From Levilactobacillus lanxiensis (lineage in GTDB: Bacteria > Bacillota > Bacilli > Lactobacillales > Lactobacillaceae), in NCBI RefSeq assembly GCF_016861655.1, contig NZ_BOLN01000003.1:280272-344271 (forward strand): 64,000 nucleotides of DNA. Direction: 5' to 3'. Below, piece by piece: positions 8,105 through 16,251 of the stretch. The position numbers were made by a program, and so were the translations under genes. Numbering within the stretch: the first letter of the stretch is position 1; each line of letters opens with the position of its first letter. The notes under the pieces are model-generated. The model had not been told where the DNA came from, did no database searches, and saw only the letters and a list, made by a program, of their open reading frames with translations.

Positions 8105-8195
8105 TAGGCTGGAAGAAAACTGGGTCTGAACGCGGGGCTGGTCGTTCCCTGCGGCTGACACTGGTTTAACCCGTGACTAGCGCCAATATCGTTGG
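8105..8195 (-). repeat. Internally deleted type A remnant
   Basis: Begins gctgg..gaaaactggg, jumps straight to ccctgcggctgacactggttta and continues with about 30 nt matching the sequence after the previous copy (cccgtgactagcgcc, then cgttgg). It keeps both ends but has lost the hairpin interior. Confidence 0.6.
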
Positions 8196-8410
8196 ATGAT
8201 TATTTGGCTTGTCAGTAGTCGTGCTAAAACGTAGAGGTTATAGAAACTTCTCGAGCCGGTGTAGTTTCCGATTCCTTTCAACAGTAAACGTCAATCACAG
8301 AAACCGCTTAACATGAAACCACCAATCGGTTCTTTAGGTTTTCGCTCGTCTAGCCTCACCGGACGAGCCACTGACGCGTCCCAGGAAATTTAACGTTGGT
8401 GATCAACCTT
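8196..8410. other. Intergenic stretch without a gene
   Basis: No supported gene. One hairpin near 8344-8368 (gctcgtc/ggacgagc). Confidence 0.4.
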
Positions 8411-8597
8411 AGCCGGAGGCAGCCGGGGATGGAGACGGCTGTGTCGGTGGTGTTGGGCCGGTGGGCTGCCGGCCTTACAGCACGGGACGACTTTGGAAAC
8501 TCGCGGGCCGCAGTGAGGTTTCAAAGCGAGGTGGAGGACCGCTCCTCAGGCCGGAACCGTGCCCCACAGCAGGCGGAATCCCTGGAGGCCGCAGGCG
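8411..8597 (+). repeat. Structured intergenic repeat, type A-prime
   Basis: Sub-type with flanks gccggagg and ccgcaggc. H1 is built on gggccgg/ccggcc, H2 is ctttggaaactc paired with gaggtttcaaag, H3 is gaggtgga..ccggaacc, followed by the family mark ccccacagcaggcgga. Reading frames across it are not conserved in sibling copies. Confidence 0.75.
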
Positions 8598-8761
8598 ACC
8601 ACGTTTCGCCAGCGAGATATCGGTGGTCAGTGTCAGTCAGTGACTTATCCAGTGAGGCAGACCAGCAAAACCCAAAAGTAACCGATAGGCGTTTCATGTG
8701 GCGGGGATTTTCGGTATAATAGGTAACGACGCTATGGCGAAGCCCAACCGGTTCGGTTGCG

Positions 8762-8790
8762 TTTCGACTGTAAGTAAGGTAAAGTATAAT
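8762..8790 (+). promoter_or_regulatory. Promoter of the rsmG-noc-soj-spo0J block
   Basis: TTTCGA (8762-8767), 17 nt, TATAAT (8785-8790). A second possible promoter with TATAAT at 8715-8720 lies upstream. Confidence 0.6.
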
Positions 8791-8795
8791 CAAAC

Positions 8796-8815
8796 GTGAA
8801 ACAATTGTGTTTCAC
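8796..8815. promoter_or_regulatory. Everted parS-like half-sites at the transcription start
   Basis: GTGAAACA, ATTG, TGTTTCAC. The two arms are the exact half-sites of consensus parS (TGTTTCACGTGAAACA) in swapped order, located at about +1 of the operon that encodes the ParB-family proteins Noc and Spo0J. It could be an autoregulatory operator or simply a leader hairpin. Confidence 0.45.
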
Positions 8816-8840
8816 AGAGAACTGAGCAGGGAGATATTGC

Positions 8841-9569
8841 ATGAATCCTGAAGAATTTCGTGCCGCGCTGTCGGCGCAAGGCATCGAATTAAACGCAACA
8901 CAGCAACAACAATTTGCTGACTATTATCAGTTCTTGGTAGCGACGAACGAACACGTCAATTTGACGACCATTACTGCGGAGCCCGAAGTCTACTTGAAAC
9001 ATTTTTACGACTCGTTGACCCCCGCTTTTTACGTGCCCGCAATCCGGACCGAACCGCTCACGCTCTGTGATGTCGGCGCCGGGGCCGGGTTCCCGTCACT
9101 GCCACTGAAAATCGTCTTTCCACAGCTCCAGGTGACCATCGTGGATTCCTTAAACAAGCGAATCACGTTCTTAAATGATCTGGCCGCCAAGCTGAACCTG
9201 ACCGGCGTGGCCTTTCATCACGCCCGGGCCGAGGAATTCGGTGGCAAACGGGCGCCATACCGCGAGGGCTTTGACCTGGTCACTGCCCGCGCCGTGGCCC
9301 GCATGTCTGTCCTGAGTGAACTGTGTTTACCCCTGACCAAGGTCGGTGGGCAGTTCGTGGCCTTAAAAGCCGCTCAGACCGAAAACGAATTGGCCGTTAG
9401 CCAGACTGGGATTACCACGTTAGGTGGCCAGGTGGCTGGAGATTTTGCGTTCAATTTGCCAGAATCCAACGACCCCCGGCACATCGTGGTCGTGGACAAG
9501 GTCAAGCACACACCCAAGCGCTACCCGCGTAAAGCTGGCACGCCCAACCGGGAGCCGTTAGAAGATTAA
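8841..9569 (+). CDS. rsmG: 16S rRNA (guanine-N7) methyltransferase RsmG (GidB)
   Basis: 242 aa, normal length. ATG after GGGAG. The SAM-binding glycine loop is [15 protein letters not shown] near residues 73-87, followed by [24 protein letters not shown] and the KAAQTENEL region complete the family pattern. It methylates a guanine in the 530 loop of 16S rRNA. First gene of the segregation block, as in many Firmicutes near the replication origin, although mnmG/mnmE are not beside it here. Confidence 0.95.
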   Translation: MNPEEFRAALSAQGIELNATQQQQFADYYQFLVATNEHVNLTTITAEPEVYLKHFYDSLTPAFYVPAIRTEPLTLCDVGAGAGFPSLPLKIVFPQLQVTIVDSLNKRITFLNDLAAKLNLTGVAFHHARAEEFGGKRAPYREGFDLVTARAVARMSVLSELCLPLTKVGGQFVALKAAQTENELAVSQTGITTLGGQVAGDFAFNLPESNDPRHIVVVDKVKHTPKRYPRKAGTPNREPLED

Positions 9570-9588
9570 TGGGATGGGGGTAAGATAA

Positions 9589-10422
9589 TTGCCATTTTCA
9601 TTATTTGGAAATAATCGGGAGAAGGCCACGCATCCGGCCCATCCCGTGAAACAAAATGTGGTGATGATTCCAGTCGCCCAGATCATTCCCAACCGGTTTC
9701 AACCCCGGCAACGGTTTGACCAAACGGCAATCGCCGAACTGGCCCAAACGATTCAAGAACATGGCCTCCTCCAACCCATTGTCTTACGGGAATACGAGGA
9801 CGACCACTACGAGATCATCGCTGGTGAACGGCGTTTTCGGGCCGTTTCGAGTCTGAAATGGGACACGGTCCCAGCCATTTTAGAAAAAATGGATGATGAC
9901 GAAACGGCTTCCATGGCCCTGATCGAAAACCTCCAGCGGGAGGAATTGACCGCCGTGGAAGAGGCCCACGCCTACCAGAAACTGATGGAACTCAACCACA
10001 TGACCCAGTCGCAACTGGCTGAGGGCATCGGCAAGAGTCAGGGATTCGTGGCCAACAAGCTGCGGCTCCTGAAGCTGGCCGAACCTGTGCGCGAGGCCAT
10101 CTTGAACCGCGACATTTCCGAGCGGCATGGCCGGGCCTTATTGGCCTTAGACGAAGCCGCGCAGGTCGCCGTGCTTCAGACGGTCATCGCTGACAAGCTG
10201 ACCGTCAAGGAGACCGAAGCGCTCATCGCCAAGGAACAGCATCCTAAGAAACGCCGCCGTAAAGTCACTAAACACGGCGTTTCTGGCGATACCCGCGTGG
10301 CCGTCAACACCATTCGCAAGTCGGTGAAGATGGTCAGCGATGCGGGCATGACGCTCACCACCAAAGAAGAAGAAACCGCGGACGGTTACCGCATTATTAT
10401 TGACATTCCCAAAGAAAGCTAG
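9589..10422 (+). CDS. noc: Nucleoid occlusion protein Noc (ParB family)
   Basis: 277 aa from a TTG start 19 nt after rsmG. The N-terminus MPFSLFGNN is a short amphipathic stretch, as in the membrane-targeting helix of Noc. The ParB core follows: PNRFQPRQRFD, GLLQPIVLREYE, IIAGERRFRAVSSL (CTP-binding/clamp region), ALIENLQREELTAVEEAHAY, and an HTH around SQLAEGIGKSQGFVANKLRLLKL. The NRFQPR form and N-terminal helix argue for Noc rather than Spo0J, which is encoded two genes later. It inhibits division over the nucleoid. Confidence 0.88.
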   Translation: MPFSLFGNNREKATHPAHPVKQNVVMIPVAQIIPNRFQPRQRFDQTAIAELAQTIQEHGLLQPIVLREYEDDHYEIIAGERRFRAVSSLKWDTVPAILEKMDDDETASMALIENLQREELTAVEEAHAYQKLMELNHMTQSQLAEGIGKSQGFVANKLRLLKLAEPVREAILNRDISERHGRALLALDEAAQVAVLQTVIADKLTVKETEALIAKEQHPKKRRRKVTKHGVSGDTRVAVNTIRKSVKMVSDAGMTLTTKEEETADGYRIIIDIPKES

Positions 10423-10436
10423 AGGTGAAACGACAT

Positions 10437-11204
10437 ATGGGCTACATCATTGCATTAGCCAATCAAAAGGGTGGCGTGGGTAAAACCACGACCGGCGTGA
10501 ACTTAGGGGCCGCTTTGGCCACCGATGGCAAGCAAGTCTTACTTGTGGACACCGATGCCCAGGGTAACGCTACCAGCGGGGTCGGCGTTCAGAAGGCCAC
10601 CATTGAACAAGAAATTTACGATGTGCTGGTCAACGAGACGCCGATTCAAGACGCCATTATTCACACGGAACACCCCGGGTTAGACATCGTTCCGGCGACC
10701 ATCCAGCTTTCTGGGGCCGAAATTGAGTTGACCCCGATGATGGCCAGAGAAACCCGGCTGAAGGCCGCCCTCGACGAAGTTCGGGACCAGTACGATTACA
10801 TTTTGATCGACTGTCCCCCTTCGCTAGGCCTGTTGACCATCAACGCGTTCACGGCCGCTGATTCCATCCTGATTCCCGTGCAGAGTGAATACTATGCGCT
10901 GGAAGGGTTGACCCAGCTGTTGAACACCGTCAAATTGGTGCAAAAACACTTTAACCGCGACCTGAAGATCGAAGGCGTGCTCCTGACGTTGTATGACGCC
11001 CGGACCAACCTGGGGAAACAGGTCAATGAAGAAGTTAAAAAGTATTTCCAAAACAAGGTTTATGCCACAATTATTCCGCGTAACGTGCAGTTAGCGGAGG
11101 CACCAAGTCACGGGATGCCAATCATTGATTACGCGCCAAAGTCTAAGGGTGCGGAAGTTTACTCTGAACTCGCAAAGGAAGTGCTAGCTGCCCATGGCAA
11201 GTAA
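10437..11204 (+). CDS. soj: Chromosome-partitioning ATPase Soj (ParA)
   Basis: 255 aa from ATG 10437, preceded by AGAGGTG at 10421-10427; an in-frame GTG at 10425 would place the Shine-Dalgarno inside the gene. Deviant Walker A KGGVGKTT with the signature Lys, Walker A' VDTDAQGN, Walker B LIDCPPSLG. Works with Spo0J on parS sites and on DnaA control of initiation. Its end overlaps the spo0J start by 11 nt, so translation is probably coupled. Confidence 0.93.
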   Translation: MGYIIALANQKGGVGKTTTGVNLGAALATDGKQVLLVDTDAQGNATSGVGVQKATIEQEIYDVLVNETPIQDAIIHTEHPGLDIVPATIQLSGAEIELTPMMARETRLKAALDEVRDQYDYILIDCPPSLGLLTINAFTAADSILIPVQSEYYALEGLTQLLNTVKLVQKHFNRDLKIEGVLLTLYDARTNLGKQVNEEVKKYFQNKVYATIIPRNVQLAEAPSHGMPIIDYAPKSKGAEVYSELAKEVLAAHGK

Positions 11205-12078
11205 GAAAGAGAAAAGTTTAGGACGGGGAATTGACGCGCTGTTTGCGGAAAATGGCGTGGATACCGCTGAAGAAACCGTTGTTGACCTGACGCTAGCCGA
11301 CATCCGGCCCAACCCGTATCAGCCACGGCAGAAATTTGATAAGAAGGGGCTGGACGATCTGGCTGCTTCGATTGAAAAGACCGGGGTGTTCCAACCCATC
11401 ATCGTCCGGCAACCGGACAAGACGTTGGAACGCTACGAGATCTTAGCTGGTGAACGGCGCTTCCGGGCGTCCAAACTCGCGGGTAAGACCACGATTCCGG
11501 GCATCATCCGTGACATTACTGAGGAACAGATGATGGAGATTGCCGTGCTGGAAAACCTCCAACGCGAAGACCTCACGCCGCTGGAAGAAGCCGAAGCCTA
11601 CGATACCCTGATGACCAAGCTCACCTTGACGCAGGCCCAGGTGTCCGAACGGCTGGGCAAGAGTCGGCCATACATCGCCAACTACCTGCGTTTGCTGGGG
11701 CTGCCCAAGGCGGTCAAAGATATGCTGCAACACAACGAGCTGTCGATGGGCCAGGCCCGGACGCTGCTGTCCTTAAAGGACAAGACCAAGTTGGTGGCAT
11801 TGGCCAAGAAGGCCGTGGCCGAGGGGATGACCGTTCGCGCGGTCGAAGCCGAAGTCAACAAGCTGAACGGCGCCGCTAAGAAATTAGCCAAGAAGCCCGC
11901 GAAGAAGAAGTCCCCGTTCCTCCGGTCGACCGAAAACCAATTACAAGAACGGTTCGGGACCCAGGTCTCCATCAACGAGGCCCTGAACAAGGACCATCAA
12001 GGACACATTGAAATCGAATACCTGTCCAATGATGATCTGAACCGCATCCTAGATTTGCTGGACATCCACTTAGATTAG
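11194..12078 (+). CDS. spo0J: Chromosome-partitioning protein Spo0J (ParB)
   Basis: 294 aa. N-terminal LGRGIDALF is the ParA-stimulating motif typical of Spo0J. ParB core: RPNPYQPRQKFD, GVFQPIIVRQ, ILAGERRFRASKLAG (CTP clamp), IAVLENLQREDLTPLEEAEAY, and HTH VSERLGKSRPYIANYLRLL. A lysine-rich linker near 225-240 leads to a C-terminal dimerisation domain. Overlaps soj. Confidence 0.93.
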   Translation: MASKKEKSLGRGIDALFAENGVDTAEETVVDLTLADIRPNPYQPRQKFDKKGLDDLAASIEKTGVFQPIIVRQPDKTLERYEILAGERRFRASKLAGKTTIPGIIRDITEEQMMEIAVLENLQREDLTPLEEAEAYDTLMTKLTLTQAQVSERLGKSRPYIANYLRLLGLPKAVKDMLQHNELSMGQARTLLSLKDKTKLVALAKKAVAEGMTVRAVEAEVNKLNGAAKKLAKKPAKKKSPFLRSTENQLQERFGTQVSINEALNKDHQGHIEIEYLSNDDLNRILDLLDIHLD

Positions 12079-12098
12079 CGAGCATTGGAGGGAACGCC

Positions 12099-12302
12099 AT
12101 GTACGATTTAGGTGATTTGGTAGAAATGAAGAAGGCCCACCCCTGCGGCACCAACCGCTGGGAAATTACCCGGATGGGCGCGGATATTAAGATCAAGTGT
12201 ACCAACTGCGGCCACGTTGTCATGTTGTCGCGCCGTGAGTTTGAGAAGAAATTGAAAAAGGTGCTGGTCAAGGCCGACGCCAATAATGGAAAGAGTGAAT
12301 AA
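12099..12302 (+). CDS. DUF951 protein
   Basis: 67 aa. GGAGGGA precedes the ATG. The motif DLVEMKKAHPCGTNRWEI and the CTNCGHVVML pair of cysteines are the DUF951 pattern. Function unknown; conserved in Firmicutes directly after spo0J and before ychF, as here. Stop lies 5 nt before the ychF start, so it is probably co-transcribed. Confidence 0.85.
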   Translation: MYDLGDLVEMKKAHPCGTNRWEITRMGADIKIKCTNCGHVVMLSRREFEKKLKKVLVKADANNGKSE

Positions 12303-12307
12303 TTGTT

Positions 12308-13408
12308 ATGTCATTAACTGCAGGGATCGTTGGGCTACCAAACGTTGGGAAGTCCACGTTATTTAACGCGATTACAAAGGCTGGGGCCGAAATGGCTAAC
12401 TATCCTTTCGCCACGATCGACCCAAACGTCGGCATGGTGGAAGTCCCAGATAGCCGGTTAGACCGTATTCAAGAACTAATTCCAGCGAAAAAAGTTGTGC
12501 CTACCACGTTTGAGTTTACCGACATTGCCGGGATCGTTAAGGGTGCCAGCAAGGGTGAAGGTCTCGGGAACCAGTTCCTGGAAAACATTCGCCAGGTCGA
12601 CGCCATCGTCCACGTTGTGCGGGCCTTTGACGACGACAACATCACCCACGTTTCCGGGAAGATCGACCCAATTGATGATATTGAAACCATCAACCTGGAA
12701 CTCGGTCTGTCCGACTTAGCCGCCGTTGACAAGCGGTTGTCTAAGGTTGAACGCGCTGCCAAGGGGAGCGACAAGGAAGCCAAGGCTGAATTGAACGTCT
12801 TGCAAAAGATCAAGCCCGTCCTCGAAGCCGGTGGGGCCGTCCGCACGATTGCCTTTGATGAAGACGAATTACCTATCGTGAAGGGTCTGTTCCTCTTGAC
12901 CTCCAAGCCCGTCCTGTACGTGGCCAACATTGCCGAAGACGACATGGCTGACCCCGAAGACTCCAAGTACTTTGGCGTCATCAAGGACTACGCTGCCAAG
13001 GAAGGCGCCGAAGCCATTGCCGTGGCTGCCGAAGCCGAAGAAGAAATCGCCCAATTGGACGATGACGAGAAGCAAGACTTCTTGGAAGCCGAAGGCGTTG
13101 AAGAACCTGGCTTGAACCGTCTGATTCGGGCCTCATACCACCTCTTAGGCCTGCAAACGTTCTTTACGGCTGGTGGTAAGGAAACCCGTGCCTGGACGTT
13201 TAAGACCGGCACCAAGGCCCCTCAAGCGGCTGGTATCATCCACTCCGACTTTGAGCGTGGGTTTATCCGGGCCGAAGTCATGGCCTTTGATGCTTTAGAC
13301 GAATTCGGTTCCGAAGCTGCCGTGAAGGAAGCCGGTAAGCTGCGGGTCGAAGGGAAAGACTACGTGATGGCTGACGGCGATATCGTCGAATTCCGGTTCA
13401 ACGTTTAG
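12308..13408 (+). CDS. ychF: Ribosome-binding ATPase YchF (Obg-like)
   Basis: 366 aa, full length. G1 GLPNVGKSTLFNAIT near residues 8-22, NYPFATIDPNVG, the DIAGIVKGASKGEGLGNQFL switch region, and NIAEDD in place of the GTP-specific NKxD, as expected for an ATP-preferring Obg-like protein. C-terminal TGS-like domain (FFTAGGKETRAWTFKTGTKA, split here for length, to DIVEFRFNV). Involved in translation and stress response. Confidence 0.95.
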   Translation: MSLTAGIVGLPNVGKSTLFNAITKAGAEMANYPFATIDPNVGMVEVPDSRLDRIQELIPAKKVVPTTFEFTDIAGIVKGASKGEGLGNQFLENIRQVDAIVHVVRAFDDDNITHVSGKIDPIDDIETINLELGLSDLAAVDKRLSKVERAAKGSDKEAKAELNVLQKIKPVLEAGGAVRTIAFDEDELPIVKGLFLLTSKPVLYVANIAEDDMADPEDSKYFGVIKDYAAKEGAEAIAVAAEAEEEIAQLDDDEKQDFLEAEGVEEPGLNRLIRASYHLLGLQTFFTAGGKETRAWTFKTGTKAPQAAGIIHSDFERGFIRAEVMAFDALDEFGSEAAVKEAGKLRVEGKDYVMADGDIVEFRFNV

Positions 13409-13425
13409 AAGGGAAACAACTATAA

Positions 13426-14151
13426 ATGAGTGATAACAAGCAAACGCCGCGTAACGCCGGTGTTCGTCAGGACCGCAATAGCGTGGCCGTGAACGAACGG
13501 GCGGCCTTCGACAACGTCGGGCTGACCAAGCGTAACGCGGACTACATGTTCCGGTTCAACAAGGCCTTAGACAAGACCAAGCTGAGCCCAGAAAAGAAGG
13601 CTAGCGCCGTTCAAGACATGGTCAATGAACTGGTTGAAGGCCAAAAGTCGGGGAAGACCGCCAAGAACATTTACGGCGACGTCGATGCTCGCGTGAAGGC
13701 GGTCGTTGACGGCCCCGTAACGGCCACGGCCGTTATCGGTGGCCCCAACTACTGGCCCAACATGATCTACAACGCGTTGACGTTCTTCATGATCTTTAAC
13801 TTGATGTTCGGGATCATGTACCTCTTCAGTCCCAAATTGATGACCAGTAGCCAACCCGTTGGGATTACGGCGATCACAGTGAGTGCCGTTGTGGCTGGGT
13901 TTATCTTGCCCATCATGCCACGGCTGTTTGATCCTAAGATTAAGCACAAGTACAATGGCTGGATTCGTGCCTTGTTCGTGCTGTTAGGGTTCATCGTCTG
14001 GATGGTTCTGTTCTACGCTGCCCAACTGTTACCTGGCGTCATCAACCCTGTGCTGATGCCTTGGCCAAGTATCATTCTGGGGGTTGTGTCTATTGCCCTC
14101 ATGTACTGGCTCCGCCGCACCTACAAGATTCGTGGCGGGTTCTTCGGGTAA
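13426..14151 (+). CDS. DUF1129 family membrane protein
   Basis: 241 aa. AAGGGA precedes the ATG. An N-terminal soluble part of about 100 residues (basic, helical) is followed by four predicted membrane segments: AL-TFFMIFNLMFGIMYLF, AITVSAVVAGFILPIMP, ALFVLLGFIVWMVLFYAAQL and SIILGVVSIALMYWL. The arrangement matches DUF1129 proteins that commonly follow ychF in lactobacilli. Function unknown; last gene of the segregation-linked block. Confidence 0.75.
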   Translation: MSDNKQTPRNAGVRQDRNSVAVNERAAFDNVGLTKRNADYMFRFNKALDKTKLSPEKKASAVQDMVNELVEGQKSGKTAKNIYGDVDARVKAVVDGPVTATAVIGGPNYWPNMIYNALTFFMIFNLMFGIMYLFSPKLMTSSQPVGITAITVSAVVAGFILPIMPRLFDPKIKHKYNGWIRALFVLLGFIVWMVLFYAAQLLPGVINPVLMPWPSIILGVVSIALMYWLRRTYKIRGGFFG

Positions 14152-14190
14152 AACCTAGTTTGGTTTAGTGATTAGGACGTGCGGGAGCTG

Positions 14191-14360
14191 GTCGCTCCCT
14201 GCGGCGGTCCTGGGGCTGGAACGCTGGGGGGAGGACGCCCGGAGCCGAAGAGCGGTCTCCGGACTTGCTTTGAGCCGCTGAGAAGCGCGTCTCAAAGTCA
14301 CCATTTACGCTGCTGCGCACCGTAAATCCCCCGGCTGAGCCCCGGCCGCCTCCGGTCGCT
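14191..14360 (-). repeat. Structured intergenic repeat, type B
   Basis: Minus-oriented copy between the DUF1129 stop and its terminator. Closing stem ggcggtcctggggc with gccccggccgcc. H1 atttacg..cgtaaat, H2 ctttgag/tgag on the minus strand, H3 with ccggag/ctccgg. Confidence 0.8.
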
Positions 14361-14518
14361 GATGTTGCGGTTCTTTGACAACGTTGGTTTGGCCCGAACC
14401 CGCCACGAATTTTGTGGTGGGAGATGGTTGGTGCGTGTTTGCGCTCGCCGACTAGGGTGGCTGGACTTGCTAACTAAATAAATGATGGTTGAGACGGACT
14501 TAATCGTCTTAAATCAGT

Positions 14519-14564
14519 TAAACGAGTGAGGGATTCCAGATTGGGATTGCTTGCTCGTTTTTGT
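14519..14564 (+). terminator. Intrinsic terminator downstream of the repeat
   Basis: aaacgagtgagggattcc pairs with ggattgcttgctcgttt and runs into T5. It lies after the structured repeat, so that repeat would be part of the DUF1129 3' UTR. Confidence 0.75.
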
Positions 14565-14573
14565 TTTGTTCTG

Positions 14574-14690
14574 CGCCGATCTCAAAGGTCGTCTCATGGC
14601 CTGAGCTGAGAAAATCGTTCAGCTAATGCCATCGGCACAATTGGCGACCTTGGACTATCTTCGGTCACGCTTGCGACTGCGCTTTTTTGT
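14574..14690 (-). repeat. Partial type A repeat
   Basis: Matches the second half of type A in minus orientation: ctcaaaggtcgtctcatg, H1 (ctgagctgag/ttcagctaa), ccatcggcacaa, then cctt..tcggtcacgc. The other half is missing. Confidence 0.65.
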
Positions 14691-14785
14691 TCTTACGGTG
14701 GCCACCAATCGGAGCTCAGAAAGCGTGTATAACTGAGTGTCACATACTGTGCCAGAGAAAACCGACATAGGGCCAAAACTGTACT

Positions 14786-14966
14786 AGCCGCAGGGATGGT
14801 GAAAATGGGTTCAGCCGTGGGACTTCCCTTAGTGGTGGGCTTGGCCGCTTAGGGAAGTGCTATCTTTGAGACGCGGTCCTGGCGGCTCAAAGTAAGTTCG
14901 GAGACCATACTGTGGCTCCGGACATGTGCCCACCGTGTCCCAATCCATTTTCACTATCCCGGAGGC
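14786..14966 (+). repeat. Structured intergenic repeat, type B
   Basis: Closing stem gggatggtgaaaatggg (about 14793) with cccat-like ccattttcactatccc (about 14945-14960). H1 cttccctta..ttagggaag, H2 ctttgagac..gctcaaag, H3 gttcggagacc..ggctccggac. Flank tagccgcag at left, ggaggc at right. Confidence 0.8.
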
Positions 14967-15026
14967 AAGTTGTTTGTGCAACACATGTTGGGGTCACTCA
15001 CTATGTCAGGCGAACGATCCACCAAG

Positions 15027-15215
15027 AGCCGGAGGAGGCCGGGTGCGGAGCCAGCTGTGTCGGTGGTGTTAGACCGGGTGGGCTTGCCCGGCCTTACAGC
15101 ACGGGACGACTTTGGAAACTTGCGGGCTGGGCGAGGTTTCAAAGCGAGGTGGAAGCCCGTCCCTCAGGCTGGAACCGTTCCCCACAGCCGGTGGAGCACC
15201 CGGCAGCCGCAGGCA
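15027..15215 (+). repeat. Structured intergenic repeat, type A-prime
   Basis: Close sibling of the copy at 8411-8597: agccggagga flank, cagctgtgtcggtggtgtt, H1 gaccgggtgggc/gcccggcc, H2 ctttggaaact..aggtttcaaag, H3, then ccccacagc and ccgcaggc. Confidence 0.75.
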
Positions 15216-15466
15216 GCAATTTAGCGCAAATCAGTCCCAGCCGCAACTAGGCAAAAGACAACCCAGGGCGCTTGTTTAGTAAGCCAGCAGACCTAAGTGA
15301 AAAAAGATTTTTGCGACAGGTTTTAAACGACGTCGCGCGTGAGTGTCTTACCCCCTTAGACAAAATCCACGGGGCACTAAGGATGCCGCAAACGCCTGAT
15401 ACTTAAGGCCTGACGCCATTTACAGTCGCACTTTCATTTTCCTAGTGAAACGTGAAAGACGGATGC

Positions 15467-15495
15467 TTGACCCTTTCTTTCGATGGCACTATGAT
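15467..15495 (+). promoter_or_regulatory. Promoter of the first small secreted protein
   Basis: TTGACC (15467-15472), 17 nt, TATGAT (15490-15495). Confidence 0.65.
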
Positions 15496-15563
15496 GCTCA
15501 CAAGTAATCGAGCTAGAGAGTAGTTCGACGAAAAATATGTCATCATCTCGGGGAGGATTTCTT

Positions 15564-16163
15564 ATGAAGAAAATCTTTGGGTATGTTTTAGGTTTGGTTG
15601 CGGCGCTGACTTTTGCCGGGGCGATTGCCACGACCGCGAACGCTGACGGGAGTAGTGCGGATGCGGCGAGTGGGAGTTCAGGTAGCGATGCCGCGGCTAG
15701 CGGATTGGTCGTGCCACGGGGCGGCACAGATACCGGCGCCGGTGCGGGCTCAAGCAGCGCAATCATTGCGTCCGACAGCTCCAGTGCGGTTGCCAGCAGC
15801 GAATCCGCCGCTAGCAGTTCAGCCGCCAGCAGCTCTTCCGCAATTTCAGAATCGCAGAAGCCATTGCAAAAACCAGCTAAGGCCAAAGTTTTAGCGAAGT
15901 CCAAGCGCGTTAAGCTCCGCAAGCACTACCGCAAGGATGCCCGGATTCTCTACCTGGAAAAGGGTCGCAAGGGTGAAAAGATTGAATTGCTGACTCGCAA
16001 GGGCAAATTAGTTAAGAAGTGCACGGTCAAGAAGAATGGCAAATTCGACATTCGCTTGACCAAGAAGGAAGCTAAGAAGTTAGCCAAGGGTGAAAAGAGC
16101 TTTTTGATCAAGGTTAAGGCCAAGGGTTACAAAGCTTTCGAAGTCGTGGTTAAGATTTACTAG
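15564..16163 (+). CDS. Small secreted Ser-rich, lysine-rich Ig-like protein (SP1)
   Basis: 199 aa; ATG 15564 after GGGGAGG. Signal peptide MKKIFGYVLGLVAALTFAGA with a cleavage site after ATTANA. Residues about 25-105 are Ala/Ser/Gly-rich with long Ser runs, a possible O-glycosylation region. The C-terminal 85 residues are strongly basic and of beta-sandwich type, ending GYKAFEVVVKIY, like an Ig-like domain. Two homologues (SP2, SP3) follow in this cluster. No sorting motif or anchor; the charge suggests binding to wall polymers. The gene is followed by a terminator and then by a GT-C membrane enzyme. Not recognised as a named family. Confidence 0.75.
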   Translation: MKKIFGYVLGLVAALTFAGAIATTANADGSSADAASGSSGSDAAASGLVVPRGGTDTGAGAGSSSAIIASDSSSAVASSESAASSSAASSSSAISESQKPLQKPAKAKVLAKSKRVKLRKHYRKDARILYLEKGRKGEKIELLTRKGKLVKKCTVKKNGKFDIRLTKKEAKKLAKGEKSFLIKVKAKGYKAFEVVVKIY

Positions 16164-16172
16164 CTTGCTAGT

Positions 16173-16200
16173 GAAAAGGCGCGGGTGACCGCGTCTTTTC
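16173..16200 (+). terminator. Intrinsic terminator after SP1
   Basis: aaaaggcgcgg pairs with ccgcgtctttt around a short GTGA loop. Confidence 0.8.
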
Positions 16201-16251
16201 TTATGGCGTCAGATCGATTGTTAAGCGAACTAATGGGGAGGGGCAACCATT

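Noticed and set aside
8396..8719. Open frame of 107 codons upstream of rsmG
   Set aside because: It lies across an A-prime structured repeat; sibling copies at 15027 and 27327 do not keep the frame.
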